From contig CAAFVM010000030.1 of the NCBI GenBank assembly GCA_900766495.1, positions 1-51,506 on the forward strand: a DNA stretch of 51,506 nt, given 5' to 3'. The notes beneath the pieces are model-generated. The model saw only the letters and a list, made by a program, of their open reading frames with translations, searched no databases and had not been told where the DNA came from. Position numbers and translations under genes: made by a program. The stretch is from Clostridia bacterium. GTDB lineage: Bacteria; Bacillota; Clostridia; Christensenellales; Borkfalkiaceae. This document shows, piece by piece, positions 1 through 6,780 of the stretch (the stretch's first letter is position 1; each line of letters starts with the position of its first letter).

Positions 1-622
1 AAAGTTTCGTCCATTCTGATTTTTGAGGAGATAAATCAATATCCCCAAACATCTCGATAAATCGTGATTTTACCAACTCATCGAAAAAAGATAATTCGTC
101 CTTTTTTGACTTAATTACAAAAGAAAGTGTGTTCAGTTCGCTTGAAATACGTTTTTGTTCGTTTAATTCCAGTGTTGGAACGACGATTTTTTCCAATGAA
201 CTCTTTTTTACCGAGGGGACAGTCGTAGAACTTGAATAATCAGCCATATTCACTGTTTTCATGAAGTAATAAAAGTAATCAACATCTAAAATCTCTTCAT
301 TCGGATGAAGAGCAATGACATTATTATCTACAAGGCACGGTGTACTAGTTATTATTCTACGATTTAATTTCAATGCTTCTCCGATTTTTGCGAAAGCAAT
401 AGAATTTGCTGGAACAAGAACACCTTTTAATTGATTCAAAGTATCATCGTCAACATAGTTGTCGCACTCTTGCAAATAACTATTACCAAGTTGAACGTTC
501 TTTGAAATGTCACCAACTTTATAAAAAGGATATTTCCCGGCAGTTTTTCCTTGATAAACCATCGGAAAACCTGTTCCGTTATAAAATTCGCAAGTATCTT
601 TTAATGTCATTACATTTTTCAT
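1..622 (-). CDS. hsdS: Type I restriction-modification specificity subunit HsdS (C-terminal end outside window)
   Basis: Translating the minus strand from the ATG at 622 gives an open frame of about 207 codons to the window edge, beginning MKNVMTLKDTCEFYNGTGFP. The N-terminal part has the look of a type I specificity target-recognition domain (YPFYKVGDISKN near residue 30, then GVLVPANSIAFAKIGEAL). It is followed by the conserved boundary PTLELNEQKRISSEL and a helical spacer ending in SRFIEMFGDI. HsdS selects the DNA target for the HsdM methylase and an HsdR translocase; no hsdR lies in the window. The gene is last of three in a leftward operon, 10 bp after the small membrane protein gene. 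Only the first recognition domain and spacer are visible, so the DNA specificity cannot be read. Confidence 0.9.
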   Translation of the reverse strand, partial: MKNVMTLKDTCEFYNGTGFPMVYQGKTAGKYPFYKVGDISKNVQLGNSYLQECDNYVDDDTLNQLKGVLVPANSIAFAKIGEALKLNRRIITSTPCLVDNNVIALHPNEEILDVDYFYYFMKTVNMADYSSSTTVPSVKKSSLEKIVVPTLELNEQKRISSELNTLSFVIKSKKDELSFFDELVKSRFIEMFGDIDLSPQKSEWTKL

Positions 623-632
623 ATACAATCCC

Positions 633-992
633 TTAATCAAAATATCCGTCGCGCTTGCTTGCAATCAAATTTATACCGAAGATAATTGCACCCAATGCTA
701 CTATAATAATTGCAACCCACCACCAAGCAAATGTAAATATTCCCATCAGCCACAAAATACCAACCAATGCCGCGTAGGTGATAAGATACAGAATGCTTCC
801 TAATGCAGGGAACGAACCTCTGCAATACACTAATCCGACAAGCGCGTAAGCAATTGCTTGCAAAATTGGCTCAGCAATCCAGTTTATTAAAACCGCATTT
901 TCCCCGAAACATTCAAAGGGATTCGGCAAAAAGAATTGTCTTACTATAACGCTTATCAAACTAAACAAACCATAAAGAGATAATTTCTTCAT
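633..992 (-). CDS. Small hydrophobic membrane protein inside the hsd operon
   Basis: This encodes 119 residues I do not recognise. It is strongly hydrophobic, with about three or four membrane segments: around residues 5-20, 38-58, 63-82 and 88-110. The tail is short and charged (SKRDGYFD). The gene starts 4 bp after the hsdM stop codon and ends 10 bp before hsdS, on the same strand, so it is almost certainly co-transcribed with both. A membrane protein between hsdM and hsdS is not part of the standard type I operon. It could be a cargo or accessory defence gene, or an unrelated insertion that keeps the operon intact. The function is unknown; only membrane location and operon membership are supported. 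Confidence 0.75.
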   Translation of the reverse strand: MKKLSLYGLFSLISVIVRQFFLPNPFECFGENAVLINWIAEPILQAIAYALVGLVYCRGSFPALGSILYLITYAALVGILWLMGIFTFAWWWVAIIIVALGAIIFGINLIASKRDGYFD

Positions 993-996
993 CGAT

Positions 997-2523
997 TTAT
1001 TTGATGTCCTTGCTAATTTCGTCCATAACCGCTTTGAATTGTTCTTCTAAATCTTGAATGGACTTGATTATTTCGCTCGTCGGACGGTATTCTTTTTTTA
1101 CTATTTCCTTCTTGTGATATTTGTTGAAACTGAAAACATAACCGTTATCAACGATTTCTTGCTTTGTAATGAAGAAAGATTTGTCGTAGGGGGTTCTTTC
1201 GTTTTCCTCTTCAAGATTATTCCAACGTGCAACAATGTCGGGAATGTCGTCGGCATCTACTTTATCTCGCTTTTGGTCGAGAGAGTAGCCGTCTGCCTCC
1301 ATATTGTAAAGCCATACTTTATCCGTGCCGCCGGAATTTGTCTTGGTAAACACAAGAATACCGGTCTGAACACCCGAATAAGGTTGGAATACACCGTTGG
1401 GCATATAAATAATCGCTTCGAGTTTTTGTTCTTCTACGAGTTGAGCGCGAAGACGCGTATACGCTTTTTCATTCGTGTTGTTCAGGACGCCTACGGGGAT
1501 AATGGAAACGCATCTTCCGCCTGCTTTCAAAAGTCTTAAGAACAAAGATAAGAAAAGAAGTTCTGTCGATTTTGTTCCGCCACTGATCTGATTGAGTGAT
1601 TTGGAAACGGTAGACGGATCAAGGCTGCCCGAAAACGGCGGGTTTGCAAGAATAAGCGAATATTTGTCATGATCGGTGTATTCTTCCGAAAGAGAATTGT
1701 TATACTTAATCGTAGGATTTTCTACGCCGTGCAACGTCATATTCATACAGCCGATACGAAGCATATCCGTGTCGGTGTCGTAACCCGTAAACATTGTATT
1801 GTTGAAATGACGATTATTATCTTTGTTCATCATTTCGCGAGCATAATGAGCTTGCACATATTTTGCGCTTTCCGCCAAAAATCCCGCTGTTCCCATCGCC
1901 GGATCTATAATCGTATCGGCAAGGGTTGGCTTTGCCAACTCAACCATCATATCGATGATATGGCGCGGAGTGCGGAATTGACCGTTATCACCGCTCGTAG
2001 CCATTTTCGACAACAGATATTCGTAACAATCACCCATCATATCCTTGTCGTTAAGTCCAAGGGATTCATCGCTCAGGCTTGCGACCATTTTATCAAGAAT
2101 ATAGGGGTTTGATACGGCAAATTGTGCGTCTTTCATAAAATTTGCAAATGCCGTTTCCTTGCTGCCGTGAAGTGTTTTTATGAACGGGAAAACGTTGTTT
2201 TTAAGGTTATCGAACATTCTTTTAGGCTCAAACTCCTTAAAAACAGACCAGCGAAGGTCTTTATACGGAACGTCAATTTTATTGTCTGCATCAACAAAAT
2301 TGCCCGATTTGAAAGTCGGGTTAAAGTCGTCAACAGATGCTTCGATTCCGTTTGCAATCATATTGTTGACTTTGCGCTCAACTCTGATTTGATTGTCGTC
2401 AAGCATTTTTATGAAAATTAAATATGTAACTTGCTGAATATCAATCCACGGGTTGGTCATCTGATTCGACCACATTGCATCCCAAAGTCTGTCAAGTTTG
2501 TTCTTAATTTCACCGGTAATCAC
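997..2523 (-). CDS. hsdM: Type I restriction-modification DNA methyltransferase subunit HsdM
   Basis: This is a 508-residue N6-adenine DNA methylase of the HsdM family. The N-terminal HsdM bundle (KLDRLWDAMWSNQM) is followed by the SAM-binding motif DPAMGTAGFL near residue 205 and the catalytic motif NPPFSGSL near residue 293. The length is normal. It modifies host DNA at the target chosen by HsdS and forms the core of the restriction complex. An RBS (AAAGGAG) precedes the ATG at 2523, and a consensus promoter lies just upstream, so hsdM is the first gene of the leftward operon hsdM - membrane protein - hsdS. All motifs needed for activity are visible. Confidence 0.96.
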   Translation of the reverse strand: MITGEIKNKLDRLWDAMWSNQMTNPWIDIQQVTYLIFIKMLDDNQIRVERKVNNMIANGIEASVDDFNPTFKSGNFVDADNKIDVPYKDLRWSVFKEFEPKRMFDNLKNNVFPFIKTLHGSKETAFANFMKDAQFAVSNPYILDKMVASLSDESLGLNDKDMMGDCYEYLLSKMATSGDNGQFRTPRHIIDMMVELAKPTLADTIIDPAMGTAGFLAESAKYVQAHYAREMMNKDNNRHFNNTMFTGYDTDTDMLRIGCMNMTLHGVENPTIKYNNSLSEEYTDHDKYSLILANPPFSGSLDPSTVSKSLNQISGGTKSTELLFLSLFLRLLKAGGRCVSIIPVGVLNNTNEKAYTRLRAQLVEEQKLEAIIYMPNGVFQPYSGVQTGILVFTKTNSGGTDKVWLYNMEADGYSLDQKRDKVDADDIPDIVARWNNLEEENERTPYDKSFFITKQEIVDNGYVFSFNKYHKKEIVKKEYRPTSEIIKSIQDLEEQFKAVMDEISKDIK

Positions 2524-2559
2524 GAAAGCACGCTCCTTTGTTAATATCTGCTAATTGTA

Positions 2560-2588
2560 ATTATAACATAAAGCACGAAAAAAATCAA
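2560..2588 (-). promoter_or_regulatory. Promoter of the hsdM operon
   Basis: On the minus strand TTGATT (2583-2588) is followed by a 17-bp spacer and a perfect TATAAT (2560-2565), 37 bp before the hsdM start codon. This is a good sigma-A type promoter. Confidence 0.8.
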
Positions 2589-3032
2589 TAACGACAACGT
2601 CCCGCAAAACAATAATAAAAACAAAAAAATTTATATTCTATCGGCTCAATACAAACCCAACCCGTTTTTGCGTAACGTTTACCGTATAATTTATACCGCG
2701 ACTATACCGCGGGTAAACAAACCGAAGCCGTCAAATTTTCTGTTTACGTGCTTTTTTTCCAAAACGAAAGCGAGAAATCGTTTTTTTGCGATTTCTTGTT
2801 TTACAAGCCTGCCGATATTCCGTCGTTTATTTTTTCTAAAAAGAGCCGGATCTCTCCGACTCTTTGACACGAACTCGCTATTTGCTGATTTTTGATTTTT
2901 CTTCTAAATTCCCCACGAATAATTAACTAACGTTAACAATTAAATCAAAACTTAAAAAGTGCCCGTATAAGTCGATTATCGGGCACTTTTGTTATTTTGT
3001 AGCTTATACGCCTACCACAAAAAACACAACAT
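2589..3032. other. Intergenic region between hsdM and the HNH gene
   Basis: No credible gene is present. The one short plus-strand open frame (2668-2895) lacks an RBS and resembles nothing I know. The only structure is the conserved-loop hairpin at 2955-2990, listed separately. Confidence 0.6.
2955..2990. terminator. Conserved-loop hairpin element, copy 1
   Basis: AAAAGTGCCCG (2955-2965) pairs with CGGGCACTTTT (2980-2990) around the 14-nt loop TATAAGTCGATTAT. A- and T-tracts on both sides make it a plausible bidirectional terminator. The loop sequence recurs in many other intergenic regions of the window (see findings). Confidence 0.75.
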
Positions 3033-3081
3033 AAAACCGCGGAACTTTAATGCCGATTTAAGCATTAATCCCCGCGGTTTT
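3033..3081. terminator. Rho-independent terminator of the HNH gene
   Basis: AAAACCGCGG (3033-3042) pairs with CCGCGGTTTT (3072-3081), with a second inner stem AATGC/GCATT. It lies directly after the stop codon of the leftward HNH gene at 3092. Confidence 0.8.
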
Positions 3082-3091
3082 TATAATATGT

Positions 3092-4054
3092 TTAATAATT
3101 TATAATTTTAAAATCATTTTCTACAACAGCAATTTCAACATTCAGTTTCTTGTTTTCATCATAAATTGTAAATCGCACCCACCATTTTCCGCCAGTAACA
3201 CACTCTCCCACTATATATCCCACATCACCGCTATGTATGCCATATATTGCATATTCGCTTTTTTCAACCATTATTTCAACTTTATCATTTTCTTTTGGTT
3301 TATCAGAAAATAGTTCTACTCTATTTAATGTCGGTGTCGGTATATCAATTTTTTTACATTTACTTGATTTACTCCCGTTGCATTTAGAACAAAGAACCTG
3401 CAAATTTGACGGAACACTTTTCCCACCTTTAGAAACAGGAATAATATGGTCAATATGTAAACCTACACCATCCGGCATATATTTTCCACAAATCTGACAA
3501 GTGTAATTATCTCTAATAGCAATTTTATTTCTTAATTCTTTCGTCATTAATTTTCTCTGCTCAATAGATGCATATTCAGATAAAGAACACTCGAAACCTA
3601 TTAGCTCCAAGGCGGCAAACCTTTGCTGTATCCAGTCAAAACTATATGTTCGGTCATCAATAGAAATACGCACTACATATGAAGACTTTACGTAATTCTT
3701 TTGCCTATAACGGGTTTGATTTCTTACTAAATGAAAGCGAAACATATGAGTATCGTCTATCGCCTCATCCAATTGCTTTTTGCGTAAATTTTTCAATCTG
3801 CATTTTTCAATAAATTTACGATTAAATTCTTTCCATTCTTCAACTTTTTTATAATGATTACTGAATGGACACAACCCATATTTGCAAATATATTTATCAA
3901 TAAAATCATTAATTTCAGGGTTTCGCTTACCCGATACATTAAAGTCTTTATCATAATACGGATAAGAAAAAGGCGATTTTAATATATTCCACAAAATTCC
4001 GGCAAATATAACCAACACAACAGCTATTATCATAGCATACATATACCAATTCAT
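3092..4054 (-). CDS. Membrane-anchored HNH endonuclease-like protein
   Basis: The 320-residue protein starts with one membrane segment (about residues 5-24), so the rest is probably tethered at the membrane. A basic helical region is followed by an HNH nuclease core at about residues 185-230: CQICG, HIDHIIPVSKGG, then CSKCNGS. This gives the two CxxC zinc pairs and the HIDH catalytic strand expected of an HNH finger. The last ~65 residues (GDVGYIVG, GGKWWVRF) look like a small beta-barrel. HNH proteins cut or nick DNA; the target here is unknown. Combined with the nearby hsd operon this could be defence DNA, but distance and separate terminators argue for an independent unit. Confidence 0.8.
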   Translation of the reverse strand: MNWYMYAMIIAVVLVIFAGILWNILKSPFSYPYYDKDFNVSGKRNPEINDFIDKYICKYGLCPFSNHYKKVEEWKEFNRKFIEKCRLKNLRKKQLDEAIDDTHMFRFHLVRNQTRYRQKNYVKSSYVVRISIDDRTYSFDWIQQRFAALELIGFECSLSEYASIEQRKLMTKELRNKIAIRDNYTCQICGKYMPDGVGLHIDHIIPVSKGGKSVPSNLQVLCSKCNGSKSSKCKKIDIPTPTLNRVELFSDKPKENDKVEIMVEKSEYAIYGIHSGDVGYIVGECVTGGKWWVRFTIYDENKKLNVEIAVVENDFKIINY

Positions 4055-4117
4055 AAGATACCATCCATTCTTTTTATAAAATACAACAAAAAAATTTTGT
4101 AATCCTATAATATAAAT

Positions 4118-4378
4118 TTAACTATTAAATGCTTTGTTTAAAAATTCAATTCGCTTTTTTAGCGACTGCTTCACTATGTCGGCTTTAAAGTTTATATCGT
4201 AGCCGTGAAAAGTTCCCTTGTTATCGAGAAGCTCCGCGTTTTTGCAATTACTTAAAAGCGAATCATACAAAGCTATCCCCTCGTCGTGCAAACAATCGAA
4301 CTGCTCGACTTCAACGAACAAATTTTTAATTTGCGGCTTGTTCGGACGGTTTATCGGGCTTAAATATTCGGCGCCGTT
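4118..4378 (-). pseudogene. Remnant of an alpha/beta-hydrolase (acetyl-esterase type) gene
   Basis: Only the C-terminal ~85 residues of an alpha/beta-hydrolase fold-3 esterase are left. The frame reads NGAEYLSPINRPNKPQ, then VEVEQFDCLHDEG, then NKGTFHGYD. FDCLHDEG and GTFHGYD hold the aspartate and histidine of the family's catalytic triad. The nucleophile serine region and oxyanion motif are absent, and the frame is closed upstream by a stop codon at 4379-4381, right against the end of the LOG gene. An internal ATG allows a 67-codon ORF (4118-4321), but that product cannot be a working esterase. I infer a 5'-truncated pseudogene. Confidence 0.8.
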
Positions 4379-4420
4379 TTACGCTTTTTGCCTGTGCGAA
4401 CGTCCGCACGTATTTTAACT

Positions 4421-4978
4421 TTAAAAGTTTGTTATTATTTCGCTTATTTCCGCAATGCTTTCGGCAAAATATATGCCCTTTTGCCTTTCTTCCGACGACA
4501 ATCCGCAGTCAATCATATGTTTTAGCAGATTTTTCAAATGGTCGTAATAACCGTTTAAATTATATAATATGCACGGCGCGTTAAGCTGTTTTAACGACAC
4601 TTTCGACATAACCTCCGCGATTTCTTCCAAAGTTCCCGTGCCTCCCGGAAAAGCTATAAACGCGTTGCCGAGTTCAATCATTTTCGCCTTGCGCTCCGCC
4701 ATGTCGGCGGTTACTATAAGCTCGGTAATTTCGTCGTATTCATACCCGAGGTCAATAAAAAATTGCGGTTCTACGCCCGTAACCTTTCCGCCCGAGCGCA
4801 ACACACTTTCGGCAAGCGTTCCCATCAGCCCGTTTTTCGAGCCGCTGTATATCAGCCTATACCCCGACCTGCCTATCCACTCGCCCAGTTCTTGTGCGGC
4901 GATTTTAAACGCGATAGAGTTACCCTCGTTCGCCCCTAAATATACCGTGACGTTTTTTATTGAATTTTTAGTTTGCAT
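4421..4978 (-). CDS. LOG-family protein (cytokinin-riboside-monophosphate phosphoribohydrolase type, TIGR00730)
   Basis: This 185-residue Rossmann-fold protein carries the family signature PGGTGTLEEIAEV near residue 110 and the N-terminal VYLGANEGNS strand-loop. The length is normal. Proteins of this family remove ribose 5-phosphate from nucleoside monophosphates; older annotations call them lysine decarboxylases without good reason. The physiological substrate in Clostridia is not settled. The gene seems to stand alone, leftward, with an RBS (GGAG) before the ATG at 4978. Confidence 0.9.
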   Translation of the reverse strand: MQTKNSIKNVTVYLGANEGNSIAFKIAAQELGEWIGRSGYRLIYSGSKNGLMGTLAESVLRSGGKVTGVEPQFFIDLGYEYDEITELIVTADMAERKAKMIELGNAFIAFPGGTGTLEEIAEVMSKVSLKQLNAPCILYNLNGYYDHLKNLLKHMIDCGLSSEERQKGIYFAESIAEISEIITNF

Positions 4979-5063
4979 AAAAGTCCGCTCCTTATTTGCG
5001 TTTTTCGTTTTTTTGCTCCGCGCGTTATATTAATTTTTCGTCCGCTTTCGCGCACACATAAAA

Positions 5064-5420
5064 TTATTTGGAAAAATCTTCTATTCTAACTATATTTTCC
5101 TTAACCAAAGCTATTAAATAATTCATTTTTTCAATATTCGTCATAAGTGCGAACGATTGAGGCAAATCGCCCGTAATTTCGGTTATATTTACATTTACAA
5201 AACGCGGCGACCGTTCTTTATTCAAAGAACAACCGACATACTCGTTTTCCCATTCGAAAAATATATGTAAATCGCCTTTTTTAAAATCGAATAAATATTC
5301 CGCGTTTATGCTGAAAACTTCAAGAGAGTAACCGCGTTCAAGCAGAAACTCGCAATTTTTCAACATATATTTCTTCGGTCTTTTTTCTAACTCGTTCATT
5401 TTAAAATAAGCAAAACACAT
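5064..5420 (-). CDS. Unknown small cytoplasmic protein
   Basis: This encodes up to 118 residues I do not recognise; an internal ATG at residue 8 (MNELEKRPKKY) is an alternative start. The composition is a soluble alpha/beta protein with no membrane segment: KGDLHIFFEWENEYVG suggests a beta-hairpin core and MNYLIALVKENI a C-terminal helix. The layout is reminiscent of small immunity-like proteins, but no partner toxin is near, so this is only an impression. It is transcribed leftward, divergent from the recombinase gene. Confidence 0.6.
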   Translation of the reverse strand: MCFAYFKMNELEKRPKKYMLKNCEFLLERGYSLEVFSINAEYLFDFKKGDLHIFFEWENEYVGCSLNKERSPRFVNVNITEITGDLPQSFALMTNIEKMNYLIALVKENIVRIEDFSK

Positions 5421-5598
5421 AATTTTCCCAAGCGTCCTTTATCTTCAATTTTATTTTTACCCCTGTATTATATCATATTTTGTAATTTTTCTCAAACGAT
5501 TGCTTTATTGTAAGCGCTTTATTGTATATTAATTATAACAAGGCGCAGATCGCCCCGTTTAGCCGAAAAAAATAAAAAGTTGCAGGAGTAATTCACAA

Positions 5599-6522
5599 AT
5601 GGAATATGCACAATGGCTTGACATATGGCTTGAAAACTATGTAAAAATCACCACGAAAGAACGTACTTTTAGCAGATACAAACAGATTATACGCACTCAT
5701 ATAACCGAAAAACTGGGCGGCTTCGACGTAAACAACCTTACCCCCGCGGTTTTACAATCGTTTATTACAGAGCTTTTATATGGCGGCAATTTAAAAACGG
5801 GCAAGCGTTTATCGGCGAACTCGGTAAACGCGATTGTTTCGGTGTTGCAAAACTCGTTAAAAACCGCGCACATTGCGGGATATTTAAAGGAATATTCGGC
5901 GAATAAAATAAAACGCCCAAAACCCGCCGAAAAGCAGATAAATTGTTTCACCCGCAGCGAACAAAAGAAAATAGAAATCGCCGCACTATCGGCAAAAAAG
6001 GATAAATACCGCGGCATTGTTTTATGCCTTTACACCGGATTGCGCATAGGCGAACTGCTTGCCCTGACCTGGAACGACGTAGATTTTGAAAAAAGCATAC
6101 TGTTTGTTACAAAAAGCTGCCGCGACGGCAACAAAAACGGCAAACACGCGCGCATAATAGGCAGCCCAAAAACCGCAAATTCCCGCAGAGCGATACCTCT
6201 GCCGAAGCAAATATTATCGCTGCTTAAAAGCGTTAAAAAACGTTCGCTATGCGAATTTATAATTGCCGACGGCAATAAGCCCGCGTTTATAAGAAGCTAC
6301 CAAAGAACCTTTGAATTGTTGCTGAAAAAATTGCAAATTCAGCATAAAGGTTTTCACTCTCTGCGCCACACGTTTGCAACCCGCGCACTCGAATGCGGAA
6401 TGGACGTAAAAACGCTTGCCGAAATACTCGGGCATAAAAACGCGACCGTAACGCTTAACCGCTATGCGCACTCGCTGTGGGAACACAAGGCGGAAATGAT
6501 GAATAAACTAAAAATGTTATGA
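5599..6522 (+). CDS. Tyrosine site-specific recombinase (candidate promoter invertase)
   Basis: This 307-residue phage-integrase-family recombinase has an N-terminal SAM-like DNA-binding region (about 1-110) and a complete catalytic domain. R149 lies in TGLRIGELLALTW, H253 and R256 in HSLRHTFAT, H279 in LGHKN, and the nucleophile Y289 in NRYAHS. The start at 5599 follows AGGAG. Enzymes of this type cut and rejoin DNA at short inverted-arm sites through a 3'-phosphotyrosine. No other phage or conjugative genes are present. The gene is followed directly by a 29-bp candidate recombination site and then by two lipoprotein genes, each with a promoter segment flanked by such sites. From this context I infer that it flips these promoters, as RecV does in Clostridioides difficile. 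Integration or excision of a lost element is the alternative. Confidence 0.95.
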   Translation: MEYAQWLDIWLENYVKITTKERTFSRYKQIIRTHITEKLGGFDVNNLTPAVLQSFITELLYGGNLKTGKRLSANSVNAIVSVLQNSLKTAHIAGYLKEYSANKIKRPKPAEKQINCFTRSEQKKIEIAALSAKKDKYRGIVLCLYTGLRIGELLALTWNDVDFEKSILFVTKSCRDGNKNGKHARIIGSPKTANSRRAIPLPKQILSLLKSVKKRSLCEFIIADGNKPAFIRSYQRTFELLLKKLQIQHKGFHSLRHTFATRALECGMDVKTLAEILGHKNATVTLNRYAHSLWEHKAEMMNKLKML

Positions 6523-6557
6523 AAAACGACTTAAAAATAAAAAACAGCATAAAAAAA

Positions 6558-6586
6558 TGTGCGCCTATTATTCTAATAGATGCACA
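6558..6586. other. Candidate recombination site 1 (left border of switch 1), also a terminator-like hairpin
   Basis: The left arm TGTGCGCCTATTA (6558-6570), centre TTC (6571-6573) and right arm TAATAGATGCACA (6574-6586) form an imperfect 13-3-13 palindrome. A- and T-runs flank it, so it can also end the recombinase transcript. Seventeen bases (TATTCTAATAGATGCAC, ending at 6585) recur exactly inverted in site 2. Confidence 0.75.
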
Positions 6587-6705
6587 TTTTTTATAAATTA
6601 TATCAAATATCAAACGGCTTGTCAAACCATAAGCGTTATTTTTCGTTTGAAATATAACAAAAAATTGCCTTTTTTATGCGTTTTAGTTATGAACATATGA
6701 TAATT
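6587..6705. other. Switch 1: candidate invertible promoter segment (OFF orientation)
   Basis: This 119-bp AT-rich segment lies between sites 1 and 2, upstream of lipoprotein A. Its only consensus promoter points left, away from lipoprotein A. Read on the minus strand, the segment is clearly similar to switch 2 read on the plus strand: shared blocks include CAATTTT, GTTATATTT, GCTTAT, TTTGACAA, ATATTTG and TATAAT in the same order. The two segments therefore descend from one sequence and now lie in opposite orientation. Confidence 0.8.
6597..6625 (-). promoter_or_regulatory. Consensus promoter in switch 1, pointing away from lipoprotein A
   Basis: On the minus strand a perfect TTGACA (6620-6625), 17-bp spacer and perfect TATAAT (6597-6602) are present. 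The -10 box ends 10 bp from site 1. Inversion between sites 1 and 2 would put it the same distance from site 2, reading into lipoprotein A. Confidence 0.9.
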
Positions 6706-6734
6706 CGTGCATCTATTAGAATATTCCACGCACA
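6706..6734. other. Candidate recombination site 2 (right border of switch 1)
   Basis: The left arm CGTGCATCTATTA (6706-6718), centre GAA (6719-6721) and right arm TATTCCACGCACA (6722-6734) follow the 13-3-13 plan. The centre GAA is the complement of the TTC in site 1, as required for inversion rather than deletion. Confidence 0.75.
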
Positions 6735-6780
6735 CACGGCACACAAATAATGCGCATTAAAAAAAGCAAAGGAGTATAAA

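Noticed and set aside
2668..2895. 75-residue plus-strand ORF in the hsdM-HNH gap
   Set aside because: No RBS or promoter, and its composition looks like translated AT-rich spacer.
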